Source: Ohtaekwangia sp.
Lineage (GTDB): Bacteria; Bacteroidota; Bacteroidia; Cytophagales; Cyclobacteriaceae
Assembly: GCA_021155195.1 (NCBI GenBank)
Contig: JAJNPV010000011.1
Coordinates: forward strand, 1-64,000
Length of the DNA: 64,000 nt
Reading direction: 5' to 3'
Shown: piece by piece, positions 27,569 through 38,900 of the stretch
How positions within the stretch are numbered: the stretch's first letter is position 1
Layout of the letters: each line of letters starts with the position of its first letter
The notes under the pieces: generated by a model
What the model saw: the letters and a program-made list of their open reading frames with translations, nothing else
What the model was told of the DNA's origin: nothing
The model's database searches: none
Program-made: the position numbers and the translations under genes

Positions 27569-28183
27569 ATGAGAATTTTTGCAGTAGGCCGGAATTATGT
27601 TGAGCACATCAAAGAATTGAATAACGAGCGCCCAACCGAGCCTGTAATTTTTACAAAACCAGATACAGCGATTGTAAAAAACAATGCCTCTTTTTATTAT
27701 CCCGATTTCTCAAAAGATGTTCATCATGAGGTTGAATTGGTTTTAAGAATCTGCAAAGAAGGAAAAAACATTGAGGAAAAATTTGCAAGCAAATATTATG
27801 ATGCCATAGGGGTGGGCATCGACTTTACTGCCCGCGATCTCCAACAAAAACTAAAAGAGAAAGGATTACCATGGGACATTGCCAAAGGGTTTAATGGCTC
27901 CGCCCCCATCTCAGATAAATTCATTCCTGTGAGTGAGTTTAAGGACATACGTAACATCAATTTTAAATTGGAGGTTGATGGTCAATTAAAGCAAGAAGGA
28001 AATACGAGTTTGTTACTTTTTTCGTTTGATTATATAATCTCTTATTTGTCAAAATTTTTTACGCTACGCACAGGCGATTTGATTTTTACCGGAACCCCTA
28101 AGGGTGTTTCGCCTGTAGCGATTGGAAATAAACTATCCGCCTACATAGAAGATGAGAAGTTACTCGAGTTTGAAGTTAAGTGA
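27569..28183 (+). CDS. Fumarylacetoacetate hydrolase (FAH) family protein
   Basis: A 204-residue compact FAH-fold enzyme. The metal ligands are visible: HHEVELVLRI (two Glu) and GVGIDFTARDLQ (Asp). IFTGTPKGVSPV is the typical closing motif. Short FAH proteins act as acylpyruvases, oxaloacetate decarboxylases or related C-C bond hydrolases, and this family cannot be resolved by eye. Its last 32 nt overlap the start of the M23 peptidase gene, so the two are co-translated in different frames. Confidence 0.92.
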   Translation: MRIFAVGRNYVEHIKELNNERPTEPVIFTKPDTAIVKNNASFYYPDFSKDVHHEVELVLRICKEGKNIEEKFASKYYDAIGVGIDFTARDLQQKLKEKGLPWDIAKGFNGSAPISDKFIPVSEFKDIRNINFKLEVDGQLKQEGNTSLLLFSFDYIISYLSKFFTLRTGDLIFTGTPKGVSPVAIGNKLSAYIEDEKLLEFEVK

Positions 28184-30080
28184 TGTAGTATTTTTTAGTC
28201 TGTTTATTTTTTGCGGCAACGCGACAGCGCAATTTAGTCCCGATAAGGAAATACCCCGCAAGAGTGAGCGAAGCAGCTACCTGTTTCCGATAAAGCCTGG
28301 TAACACAGCTACTATAACAGGAACCATGGGCGAGCTGCGCGATACGCACTTTCACGCGGGGCTTGATATTGATACTCCGGGTATTGGAGTTCCTGTTTTG
28401 TGCGCTGATGATGGGTACGTTTCGCGTGCAACGGCAACTACTGGTGGCTACGGTAATGTGCTCTATGTTACTCACCCCGATGGCAACACCACGGTATATG
28501 CACACCTTGATGAATTTAAAGGAGCCGTTGGCGAATTCATAAGAAAGGAACGTTATGCTCGCAAAGTTTCAGAGATTGATCTAGCCTTTATTCCTTATCA
28601 ATTTAAAGTGAGTAAAGGTGAATTGTTAGCACTTTCTGGAAATACTGGCGGTTCGGGTGGACCTCACTTACACTTTGAAGTACGCAATCAATACAATGAA
28701 GCAACTAATCCATTAGCCTACGAGTTTACAGAAGTTCGTGATAATCTTGCACCTCTTGTTTTTAAAATTGCTTTAAAGACGATGGATTCGGAATCCAGAA
28801 TCAATGATCAATTTGGTCGCTTTGAATTTTCAGTGGTAAAGAAAGGCGATTCCTATTCTCTTCCCTACCCTATTCTTGCACAAGGTAATATTGGCGTTGA
28901 AGTACTTGCGCATGATAAAATGGAGAACTCACGTTTCCGATATGGAATCAACTTCATTGACATGAAAGTGGATAATCAACTTGTCTTTACACAAACGATC
29001 GATAAAGTTGATTTCAACGAAACCCGTAGAATCCTTACGGTGATGGATTATCAAACCCTTGAACTAAAGGGCAATCGTTTTAATAAATTGTATATTGATG
29101 ATGGTAATCGATTAGACTATTACCCGGGTATCCCGAAAAAAACGGCAATTACAGTAAAAGAAAAAGAAACTTCAGTTGAAATAAACCTTAAAGATTTCAA
29201 CGGGAATATCAGCCATGTAAATTTTAAATTGAAGCCCTCACCAACAGTAGTGGAAACTCCATTGCTCAATGCCATGAGTAAGCCCTACGAAACTGAAATC
29301 CTTGAGAATACCCTAAAAATAAATGTAAAAAACTGTTCACCAACTGAACCTAAGATCAATATTTGGCAGCAAGGAAAGTCAACTTCGATTTCACGAACCT
29401 ATGAGGGAAGTAACCGAAACGTTTATTTAATTAATCTTCAAACCACCTTACCGGATTCCGTTCAAACATGCCAGGGTACAATTACTTTCAATTTTAAAGA
29501 TCGTGTTCCATCAGAAACTGTTTATAAATATTACAGTGACTTTATGGATATCGAATTCCCGAATCAATCTCTTTACGATACAGCCTTTTTGGAAATTTCT
29601 TACGATACGTTAAACAAACAGGAGATTTTTTCGATTGGCAATCGTACTATTCCCCTTAACAAAAACATTTCTGTTACACTTAAACCAAAGGAAACTTACT
29701 TTCAATCGCGAGACCTCGGGTTATATCGAAAAACAGGAAGAGGCTATGCCTTTGTAGCCAGCGAATGGAAGAATAATCGGGTAAAATTTAACACACGCGA
29801 CTTTGGTCAATTTACTTTTTTAAGAGATACCATTCCACCAACAATCACTAAAATTGGCTTATCAACAGCTGCCGCCCGATTCAAAATAAAAGATAACCTT
29901 TCGGGGATCGCTTATTTTGAGGCAAACATTAACGGCCAATGGTTGTTAATGGTGTATGATTACAAAACAGGTATCTTAAAATCTGAAAAGGCTGATCCGT
30001 CAAAGCTTCTTGCCGGGGATTTTGAATTGAAAATAGTAGATCAGGCTGGTAACGAAAGCATCTTCAAACAAAAAATATAA
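28152..30080 (+). CDS. Secreted M23-family peptidase
   Basis: A 642-residue protein with a signal peptide (VVFFSLFIFCGNATAQ). The LytM/M23 zinc domain occupies about 45-195: HFHAGLDIDTPG (His, Asp) and GPHLHFEV (His), with an insertion before the second motif (FIRKERYARKVSEIDLAF). The remaining about 440 residues are beta-rich, probably Ig-like modules. M23 enzymes cut peptide bridges of peptidoglycan or activate other envelope proteins. The start ATG at 28152 lies inside the FAH gene; no later in-frame ATG would keep the signal peptide. It ends 2 nt before the peroxiredoxin gene. Confidence 0.9.
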   Translation: MRSYSSLKLSDVVFFSLFIFCGNATAQFSPDKEIPRKSERSSYLFPIKPGNTATITGTMGELRDTHFHAGLDIDTPGIGVPVLCADDGYVSRATATTGGYGNVLYVTHPDGNTTVYAHLDEFKGAVGEFIRKERYARKVSEIDLAFIPYQFKVSKGELLALSGNTGGSGGPHLHFEVRNQYNEATNPLAYEFTEVRDNLAPLVFKIALKTMDSESRINDQFGRFEFSVVKKGDSYSLPYPILAQGNIGVEVLAHDKMENSRFRYGINFIDMKVDNQLVFTQTIDKVDFNETRRILTVMDYQTLELKGNRFNKLYIDDGNRLDYYPGIPKKTAITVKEKETSVEINLKDFNGNISHVNFKLKPSPTVVETPLLNAMSKPYETEILENTLKINVKNCSPTEPKINIWQQGKSTSISRTYEGSNRNVYLINLQTTLPDSVQTCQGTITFNFKDRVPSETVYKYYSDFMDIEFPNQSLYDTAFLEISYDTLNKQEIFSIGNRTIPLNKNISVTLKPKETYFQSRDLGLYRKTGRGYAFVASEWKNNRVKFNTRDFGQFTFLRDTIPPTITKIGLSTAAARFKIKDNLSGIAYFEANINGQWLLMVYDYKTGILKSEKADPSKLLAGDFELKIVDQAGNESIFKQKI

Positions 30081-30082
30081 CC

Positions 30083-30628
30083 ATGGCACTAACGGTTGGC
30101 TCAAAGGCTCCTGATTTTAAATCGAAAGATCAGGATGGTAAGGAAGTTTTACTGTCGGATTACAAAGGAAAGAAAGTTGTACTCTACTTTTATCCAAGAG
30201 ACATGACTCCAGGCTGTACAGCCGAAGCCTGCAGCTTACGCGACAATTACAAAGCGTTACAAAAGGCAGGGTACGAAATTCTTGGAATCAGCACAGATGA
30301 TGAGAAGTCTCATAAGAAATTCATTGCTAAAGAAAGTCTCCCCTTCCGCCTCCTTGTTGATCCGGACAAGACTGTTCACAACAAGTTTGGAGCCTGGGTT
30401 GAAAAATCGATGTATGGGCGAAAGTATATGGGTACTGCCCGCATCACCTATATCATTAACGAGAAAGGAATTATCGCAGAAGTAATCGAAAAGGTAGATA
30501 CCAAGAATCACGCTGAACAAATTCTAGGCGGCACTACTCCAAAACCAGTGACCAAAAAGCCAGTGAAAAAAGTAGCCAAGAAAATTCAGGCAAAGCCAGT
30601 TAAAAAGGCTGTCAGAAAGAAAAAATAG
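30083..30628 (+). CDS. bcp: Bcp-type peroxiredoxin with Lys/Pro-rich tail
   Basis: A 181-residue thioredoxin-dependent thiol peroxidase that reduces hydrogen peroxide and organic peroxides. The core (1-~150) has PRDMTPGCTAEACSLRD with the peroxidatic Cys and the resolving Cys five residues on, as in atypical 2-Cys Bcp/PrxQ. The last about 30 residues are an unusual basic tail rich in Lys, Pro, Val and Ala (KKPVKKVAKK, KPVKKAVRKKK) reminiscent of histone-H1-like tails. The tail may bind nucleic acid or a membrane surface. It starts 2 nt after the M23 gene. Confidence 0.93.
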   Translation: MALTVGSKAPDFKSKDQDGKEVLLSDYKGKKVVLYFYPRDMTPGCTAEACSLRDNYKALQKAGYEILGISTDDEKSHKKFIAKESLPFRLLVDPDKTVHNKFGAWVEKSMYGRKYMGTARITYIINEKGIIAEVIEKVDTKNHAEQILGGTTPKPVTKKPVKKVAKKIQAKPVKKAVRKKK

Positions 30629-30696
30629 AACTCACTTAAGTTGATGTTTTATTATCCTTCAAGGTGCTTTATCTTGCCGCAAAAATCAAAAATAAC

Positions 30697-31545
30697 ATGG
30701 CTCAACAAGACCTTTCCCAACTTAAAAAAACTGCCAGTCAAGTTCGCAGAGACATTGTACGCATGGTGCATGCCTGCCAATCAGGCCATCCGGGCGGATC
30801 TTTAGGCTGTACTGATTTTTTTGTTGCCTTGTATTTTAAAGTACTTAATCACAATCCAAAATTTAACATGGAAGGAAAGGGTGAAGATCTTTTCTTTCTT
30901 TCCAATGGACATATTTCACCGGTTTGGTATTCTACGCTGGCCCGTGCCGGATATTTTGAAGCCAAAGAATTGGCAACCTTTCGTTTTCTAAATTCAAGAC
31001 TTCAAGGACACCCTGCAACTCACGAACATTTGCCGGGAATTCGGATTGCTTCGGGTTCATTAGGGCAAGGGTTGTCTGTTGCATTAGGTGCAGCTCAGAC
31101 AAAAAAATTAGATGGAGACAAAAGTCTTATCTATGTGCTAATGGGTGATGGCGAACAACAGGAAGGTCAGGTATGGGAAGCAGCCATGTATGCAGCTCAC
31201 AATAAAATGGATAATGTAATTGCTACCATCGATTACAATGGCCAGCAAATTGACGGTCCGGTTGATAAAATTTTATCCTTACTCGATCTTAAGGCTAAGT
31301 GGGAATCGTTTGGATGGATCGTGCAAGAGTTTGACGGCAATAAGATGGAAGATGTTCTTGCTGGGTTAGATAAAGCCAAAGCACTTTCAGGAAAAGGCAA
31401 ACCCGTCCTTAACCTGATGAAAACTGAAATGGGTTTTGGAGTAGACTACATGATGGGCTCACACAAATGGCATGGAGTTGCCCCTAATGATGAGCAATTA
31501 CAAAAAGCATTAGATCAATTGGAAGAAACCGTAGGCGACTACTAG
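30697..31545 (+). CDS. Transketolase, N-terminal (TPP-binding) subunit
   Basis: About 282 residues covering only the N-terminal half of transketolase. The TPP pyrophosphate/Mg motif GDGEQQEGQVWEAAMYAAHN and ACQSGHPGGSLG are intact. Two-gene transketolases consist of this subunit plus a C-terminal subunit carrying the pyrimidine-binding domain. No C-terminal subunit gene lies in this window; the next gene is convergent. I chose ATG 30697 (MAQQDLSQ) over an in-frame GTG at 30664, because the extra residues are not family-like. Its TAG overlaps the stop of the convergent gene at a shared CTAG (31542-31545). Confidence 0.92.
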   Translation: MAQQDLSQLKKTASQVRRDIVRMVHACQSGHPGGSLGCTDFFVALYFKVLNHNPKFNMEGKGEDLFFLSNGHISPVWYSTLARAGYFEAKELATFRFLNSRLQGHPATHEHLPGIRIASGSLGQGLSVALGAAQTKKLDGDKSLIYVLMGDGEQQEGQVWEAAMYAAHNKMDNVIATIDYNGQQIDGPVDKILSLLDLKAKWESFGWIVQEFDGNKMEDVLAGLDKAKALSGKGKPVLNLMKTEMGFGVDYMMGSHKWHGVAPNDEQLQKALDQLEETVGDY

Positions 31546-32594
31546 TTCTTCTTAAGCCCTTGTATCACTACATTACCCGTTCCATTCTCCAAACAAGGAT
31601 ATTGAAATTCTGACTTCAATTTTTTTGGGTTGTTGATCGTTTCGTAAAAATCATCCAAGTAACGTAAAGTTGCTTTTACATACCGTTCGTCATCAATTAC
31701 GCTGTTTGAATAAATTTTATAGAGTTCATCCTTCAGTTGATTAAACGTGGCAATCACTGAATCAAATTGACTCATGTCTTTAACACAATAGCCGCGATAC
31801 CGCCTCTCGCGCGTTGAACTTAACACTAACTCGGATGCAGGCAATGCATAAGGTGCGCCCACAATACCTGCATGATCAAAATCATAGGCCACTGTGTAAG
31901 GTAATGCAGTAGAATCTGTAGAAATTAATTTTACATTCTGCAAATACTGAACCGACCAATCCGTATTACCAATCATATACTCGAATGTTGCCATAGTTAA
32001 GAAATCAGCAAATTGAGTTTGCTCGGGTCTCACTAATTTGCCTTCAACAGAAATTGCTTCATTTCTTTTAGCCATCTGATCCTCATCTTCAATCAGCATT
32101 CCATAAAATGCTTCTATACTTTTTGATTTTGCACCGGTATCTTCAAATAGAATGCGTACTAACCTAACTCGAAACGACTTTGGTGTAATTACATTATAAA
32201 GTTTATAAACAAGATATTCTCGCAGCACATATTTATCATCGCGGCAAGCTGTTACTAATTTCAACTTATTCTGTTCTTCAAATGGGGTGTTCCTCGTTGA
32301 ATTGTCTGAGAAATTTAAAAGCAAAGGTGGATAGGTACAATTCGACTTAAGTTTGCGAAAATGTCCGCGTGTTTTTACCCTTACCGGAATTGTAATTAGG
32401 TCTATCTCAGACTTTTTATAAGTCAATGTTAAGGAATGATATTGAGGATCATTACCCCGGTCTTTCATCAATTCTGCAATTGAACCAGAGAGTGTAACCT
32501 CTATTAATTCCTCCTGCTCAAATAGGGCGTTAGGCTGTCCTAGTGATTTACCCCACCAAATTGTTATGATAAGAATGCTTAGGGAAACCCTCAT
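31542..32594 (-). CDS. Exported CotH-kinase-like protein
   Basis: A 350-residue protein with an N-terminal signal (LSILIITIWWGKSLGQ). The pattern FEYMIGNTDWSVQYLQNVKL, then YTVAYDFDHAGIV resembles the Asn and Asp-Phe-Asp segments of CotH-type and related atypical kinases (catalytic loop and metal-binding DFD). It is exported, so any kinase would act outside the cytoplasm. Membership of the family is an inference from these motifs only. It may instead be a structural relative without activity. It is convergent with transketolase and shares stop-codon bases with it. Confidence 0.6.
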   Translation of the reverse strand: MRVSLSILIITIWWGKSLGQPNALFEQEELIEVTLSGSIAELMKDRGNDPQYHSLTLTYKKSEIDLITIPVRVKTRGHFRKLKSNCTYPPLLLNFSDNSTRNTPFEEQNKLKLVTACRDDKYVLREYLVYKLYNVITPKSFRVRLVRILFEDTGAKSKSIEAFYGMLIEDEDQMAKRNEAISVEGKLVRPEQTQFADFLTMATFEYMIGNTDWSVQYLQNVKLISTDSTALPYTVAYDFDHAGIVGAPYALPASELVLSSTRERRYRGYCVKDMSQFDSVIATFNQLKDELYKIYSNSVIDDERYVKATLRYLDDFYETINNPKKLKSEFQYPCLENGTGNVVIQGLKKN

Positions 32595-32988
32595 TTTTGA
32601 GTAGACTTTGCAGTAATGCTATTAATTCTAATGAATTCCAGGATTTAATCCAATTTATCGAGTGTCTAAAATACCCTTACTTATGTTAGCTTTTTGCGCT
32701 TTTATTTCTAAATTGAATGGGTTTTCTTTTCTGACAAGCCAACTCTGCCATTAACAATCAATGAATAATCTTAAGGATAATCGGTTTAGGATGGTTACAG
32801 TTGCCCCGAATTTCAGCAGCCTGATTCTAAAATGGTTTGGGTAAGAATTTCTCCCATTCGGATAGCATTATCGTTAGTTCATCCTAAGCAAATCCGGTAA
32901 CTCAATATATTAAGTTAAGTTGATAAAAAATTACATCGTTCTTACATTGAATACTATCATTCAATGAAAGCTTTAATCTAAAAAAACA
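32595..32988 (+). other. 394-nt regulatory gap upstream of the giant secreted protein
   Basis: AT-rich with no credible ORF. A small hairpin (cattgaa / ttcaatg, 8-nt loop) lies at 32945-32966, 22 nt before the ATG, where it could influence translation. TTACATTG at 32942-32949 is a degenerate match to the -7 consensus. It lies divergently upstream of the CotH-like gene as well, so both promoters must lie here. Nothing else is recognisable. Confidence 0.4.
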
Positions 32989-35900
32989 ATGAAACATTTG
33001 ATCAGTGGCTTGATTGAACTGGCACTTACTCGTTCAAGAATTTATAGTTTCATAATTCTGACACTTGTCTTTGTACCGTTGCTATCATTCGGTCAACAGG
33101 CGCAGGAACTACAAATGTCAGATTTTGTTCTGTTTGCAGGAGACGGGGTTTCTGGTCGGTATTCTTGCGCAAGTCCGGGCTATGCAGTGCAGCTTAGCAG
33201 TTCAACAACAGTTAGTGGTGGTTCTATTGGAAGTTTTACACTAGTTAAAACCACGGGCACAGCTGCAATCATGGGAAATATTTTCAGTAAGGGCACCATT
33301 TCACTCGCCAATAGTAATACTGTTTCAGGAAAAATTGCTGGTTCAAATTCTGCATCAACTTGGGGCACTATACTCTCGGTTGGTTCTAATGCTTCGCTTG
33401 GCGGAAACATTGATGTGAACGGAAAAATAATTATCAATGGCGGAGTGGTTTCCGGAAAAGTAACTCAGCCAGCCGGCTCGACTTACTCCGGCCCCGCACC
33501 TGCAGGAGGAAGAGTTACAGGAACTCCTTCCCTTCCAATCTTTCCATCAGAGCCACTTGTTACTTCTTTCCCACCTTATCCTCAAATGGCAGATATTACT
33601 AAAACCAGGGTAATTACACCGGGAGGATATGATGATATTAAACTTTCAGGTAACCAAACTTTAACTTTTCAGGGTACAGGTGTTTACATCCTTGATAAAA
33701 TTGAAAATAAGAACAGCAATAGTTTTGTATTTGATTTTCAAAACAATCCGACTGGAACCATTTTGATTTATGTGCACAATAATGTGAGTTTGGGTAAACT
33801 TAGTGTCACCACCATCAATGGAGGAAGTGCATCGCGCATCTTTACTGAAGTACATGGAACAGGGCTGGGTTCATCAAAATACGCCTTTGATATTGCCAAT
33901 GGATCATCTAACTCAAAATCTAAATGGTTAGGTACAGTATGGGCACCCTACGCTGCTATCAATGTGGGGTCAGGAACTGGAAATACGGATGTTACCGGAG
34001 CATTGTGGAGCGGTACGCAGGTGAATGTACAAAGCGGTGTTACGATTGCTTATGCTCCATTTCAAACTTGCACAACACCTAACGCAAACGCGGGTGTCGA
34101 TAAAGTAATTACGTGTTCAGCCCCCACCGTTCAACTTAACGGATCTTCATCAACTACCGGTGTTTCTTATAGCTGGGTAGCCAGTAATGGCGGGAATATA
34201 GTATCAGGTGCGACCACCGCAACGCCTACTGTTAATAAGGCAGGAACCTATACCTTAACGGTTTCTTCAGGCAGTTGTACCGCTTCTGACATTGCTCTTG
34301 TTACCCTTAATAATACTCCTCCCGTTGCAAATGCTGGTGACGATAAAGTACTCACGTGTTCTGTTACTTCCTTGCAATTAGATGGCTCCTCCACCACTCC
34401 AAGTGTTACTTATAACTGGGTTGCAAGTAACGGTGGTAATATTTTATCAGGAAGCAACACAGCTACTCCAGTTGTTAATGCATCAGGCACCTATACGTTA
34501 ACCGTTACCAATCCATTAACTGGATGTACTGCTACTGATGTCGTATTAGTAACCCTAAACAATACTCCCATAGTTGTTAGTGCCGGAACAGATGTTTCCG
34601 TTTGTTCTAATTCTAATTCAGCAACGTTGACCGCGACAGTCACCGGAGGAACAGGGCCTTACACATATTTATGGAGCAATGGATTGACCACACAAACTAT
34701 CACGGTGACGCCTGAAGCAACTACAACCTATTCCGTAACTGTTAACACGCAAAATGGATCGGGCTGCACATCTACTGATGAGGTGGTAGTGAAAGTAAAT
34801 CCAATTCCTGTTCTATCGATCAATAATATTGTTGTTTGCAGTACTACTGCTGGTGGTAATACCTCGATTGAAGATCTTACGCAATATGCAACAACTGACA
34901 ATGGAACGCTGTCATTCTCCAGTTCATTGAGTGGCTCTGTCTCAAATCCAGTCGCCTACCATGCAACACATGCTGAGGTCATAACCATTACAGCCACTAT
35001 CTCAGCAACCACGTGCGCAAGTACAACATCACTTACGGTAACCGTGAATGACAGACAGACGTTTGGCGTTTGCGCCCCCGAAACAGGAAAATCAGAGAAC
35101 ATAATTGGAGCTGAGTTAACAATGTTAAATAACATTGTTGCCCATGGCGGTCAAGTAAATACGAATGAGTTGTTCTATATCAGTGGCAACTTGGTATTGG
35201 TGGAGATTGTTGTTTATTCACAATTAACTGCCTCTCAACAATCCGAACTTCAGACTTTTCTTATCACAAATGGTTTCGAAACCGATGAAGACATTAGCGA
35301 ACTCGCGAACTCACTTGTAATAACTGGATTTATACCCGTTGAAAATCTGAATTCCTTAAATACAAGAAGTGAGGATCTTATCAAGTTTGTAAGACCTGCC
35401 ATACCCCCAGTTGGAAATGTGATAACGACACAAGGGGATCGGGTAATGCGATCGAATCTTGCCCGACTTGGCTATGGTCTTGATGGAGAAGGTATAAAAA
35501 TTGGTGTACTGTCGGATAGCTATAATACGGTGGGCAATGGTGCAGCGCTTGACATTGCCAGTGGTGAACTACCTGCAGTTACAGTAACAAAAGATCTCCC
35601 ATCCAGATATGGACAAGGAACTGATGAGGGTCGCGCGATGCTACAAATTATACATGATATTGCTCCGGGTTCTGACCTGTTTTTCCGCACAGGTTTTATA
35701 ACTGCCGGAGATTTTGCAAAAGGGATTCGCGAATTAAAGGATATTTCAAATTGCGATATTATTGTAGATGACATCACTTATATAACAGAACCGTTTTATA
35801 CAGATGGCCGGGTGGCGCAGGCAGTTAATGATGTTGCCCAACAAGGAGTGTCCTATTTTACTGCTGCTGGTAATTTTGGAAATAGATCGTACGAGTCAAC

Positions 35901-38900
35901 TTTTAATCCTGTAAGTGGAGAGAATGGTTTATCAGGCCAAAGAGTTCACAATTTTAGTGGTGGCGACACCCGTCAAAGTATTTCAATCGCGGCCACCCCT
36001 ACTCCTACAACATATACCATTGTTCTTCAGTGGGACGATCCCGTTTACTCAATTGGATCACTCGGTCAAATTCTTTCAGGCTCTGAAAATGATCTTGATA
36101 TTTACCTTGCCAACTTTCAAAACACCGAACTTTTTGGATTTAATCGAAATAACCTTGGAGGTGATCCGATAGAAATTCTTTCATTTTCAGTACCTGCAAA
36201 TACAGTAATAGATACAGATATTATTATTGCTCAGGCTCACGGTACAGAAAATGTCAAATTCAAATACATAATCTTTCGAGGTGATAACCTTACTGTGAAT
36301 GAATACTTCACTGGTGCCTCAACAATAGTAGGTCAAGCCAATACTGAAGGAGCTATGACAGTTGGGGCTATCTTATATAGCAACACGGATGAATACAATT
36401 ATACTCCAGTGCCTGCGGGAACAATCCCGAATACCGTAGCAACTTTTTCATCACGAGGAACTTTAGCAACAGAAAACTCTTTGAGTAAGCCCGATTTCGT
36501 TGCGCCCAATGGAGTAAATACAACAGTATTTCTAAAAGGCGCTGATCTTGAAAATGATGGAGATCCAAACTTCTATGGTACTTCAGCTGCCGCTCCCCAT
36601 GCCGCTGGAGTTGCTGCACTAATCATGCAGGCAAGAACTAAATATTATCCAGCAACAAATCCTAAGCATAAAGATGGCACCGACTGGCTTGCCGGAACCA
36701 CACCTTATGATATCAGAAAAGTACTTCAAAGTACTGCTGAGGATTTACATTCCTCTGGCTTTGATATTAATTCTGGTTACGGCCTTGTTCGCAGTGATGC
36801 TGCGTTACTTACCCTTGCTGCACCGCAACCTAAAATTACCCGATTGCTACTCGAAGAAGGTAAAGCTTATGGAACAGAAGAGTTTACCCTTGTGATTGAA
36901 GGAACAAATTTCTATTACGATTCAAAAGTCTTTCTACGAGGTGTAGAATTAGATGCGGCCTACAATGAAACTACAACCAACCTTGAAGTTATAATCCCTC
37001 CCTTTGAAGGAAACCCTCCCGTTCAGGTTGAAAATAATGCACTAACAAACAATCAGGATGGAGGTACCACTGAAGCTCTTCCAATACTAAATATACCTAA
37101 GCAAAAGATCGCTATTAGAGCAAATGATATCTTAAAGAAATATGGTCAATCCATTGAGCCTTTTAGTGCTTATGTATTAAACCTGACGGATGATGCAAGT
37201 GGTAATCAGACCTGGCAAAATTCACCACTCAGCCTGGAAGATATCGGCTTAACACTTGATGCCTCCAGCACTACCTTAGTCCCATTGCAGTTTACCAGTA
37301 CCATCACCGAGTTTGGTGGCGATCTTGCCCCGGTAGCGAATAGTTATACGATTACACCCTTTCACAGTATAACAGATGTTACTTTCCGCGAGCTCTATGA
37401 TTATGTTGGAGTAGTTAACACGGATGGAAGTTTAACATACGATGGAAAGGACGATACGTTTGGTGATTACGGAACCGGATCAATCCGGGTTAGTCCTCTA
37501 CCAATCACAATCAAACCTAATGATCTCACTCTGGAGTACGGAGAATCCATTAGTGATGCAATAAACTATAATATAAGTATCCCAACTGCGTTCGCATCTG
37601 CTATTCAAGATGTTGATGCGCTTAAAAATTCTATTCAGAATGAATATCTTCAAGATTTGCTAAAAGCAAAATTAGAAGGTAGCGATGCTCTCCCACTCGC
37701 CATTTTCGACACTCAACAATTCAATGGGCGTACACTTATTAATTCCGATATCTCGAATCTTAGTTTCATGGTAAGTGGACGAACACTTATCAATGGACGA
37801 ACTTTAATTAATGGAAGAACATTAATTAATGGGCGAACCTTGATCAATGGAAGAACATTAATCAACTCTGTATTCGATGTACCTATGAATTCGTTTGAGA
37901 ACTATATAGGAACTCCTACCGAATCACTTGATCAGACGTTGATCAATCCTGAAATTAATGGAAGAACATTGATCAACGGCCGGACTCTAATTAACGGAAG
38001 GACATTGATCAACGGAAGAACTTTAATTAATGGACGTACCCTTATTAATGGCAGAACCCTAATTAACGGACGTACTCTAATAAACGGACGAACGCTTATT
38101 AATGGAACCGAAGGGCCTCCTGCTGATGCGCCCGAGCTTAATAACATGCTTGTTATTTTTGGTGAGAAGGACCTTGAGCCTGCTGCTGAAGTGAATGTTA
38201 ACGGCACAGATTATTATGATTTTGGAGAAGATGTGGATGATGAGGAAGATTACACGCTTGAGTTCTTTTCTATCAATCTGGTAAGTGGAACAGGGGTTAC
38301 GTCAAACGGAGCACCGCATGTAATTGTACCCGGAACATTTTTATCAGGTAACTACGAAGTTACTTATGAAGCAGGTTCATTAACAATTACACCTGCAACG
38401 CTAACGGTAACAACCACAGCCACTCCCCCGGAGATAACTTTTGGAGATCCTGCACCAGATTATAATTCCGAGTTTGTTGGTTTTATGTATAGCACAGAAT
38501 TTTTTGAAGAAGGGAATTCGGATAAAGTTGCTATTGCTGAAAATAAAGCCACTGTCGTACAACAGCCAATCAACTATAAACTTGTAAAAGATGAAATTGA
38601 ATTTGCCAGTACTGGAACTATCCCGTCAGGGATTTATAAAATAGTACCGGAAGTAAATTTAATTGCTCCTAGTAATTATATAGTTGAACCAGTAGAATCA
38701 ATGGTATTAGGTGAACTTAACGTAAATAAGGCAACACCTACAATTACAGCAACAGGAGGAGTGTTTGACTACGATAGAACTGCTAAACCTGCAAGTGGAT
38801 TGGCGTTTGGAGTTAGTGGTGTTGAAGATCTCCTACTTCCTATAGTTACTATTACCTACAAAGGAATTGAAGATACTGCCTATCCGGAAACCGAGGAAGC

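Noticed and set aside
28176..28505. 109-codon minus-strand frame opposite the start of the M23 peptidase
   Set aside because: It overlaps the conserved zinc motif of the peptidase and has no recognisable pattern.
32595..32988. A possible small RNA or riboswitch upstream of the giant gene
   Set aside because: Only one short 7-bp hairpin is visible. No conserved aptamer core or terminator could be recognised.
37726..38103. Regularly spaced repeats as a possible CRISPR array
   Set aside because: Units are contiguous 18-bp coding repeats without spacers and are in frame within a long gene.
37932..38207. Open frame on the minus strand across the GRTLIN array, with its own hexapeptide-like repeats
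   Set aside because: It is the antisense reading of an 18-bp coding repeat. The sense protein is perfectly conserved while codons vary, so the sense frame is the selected one.
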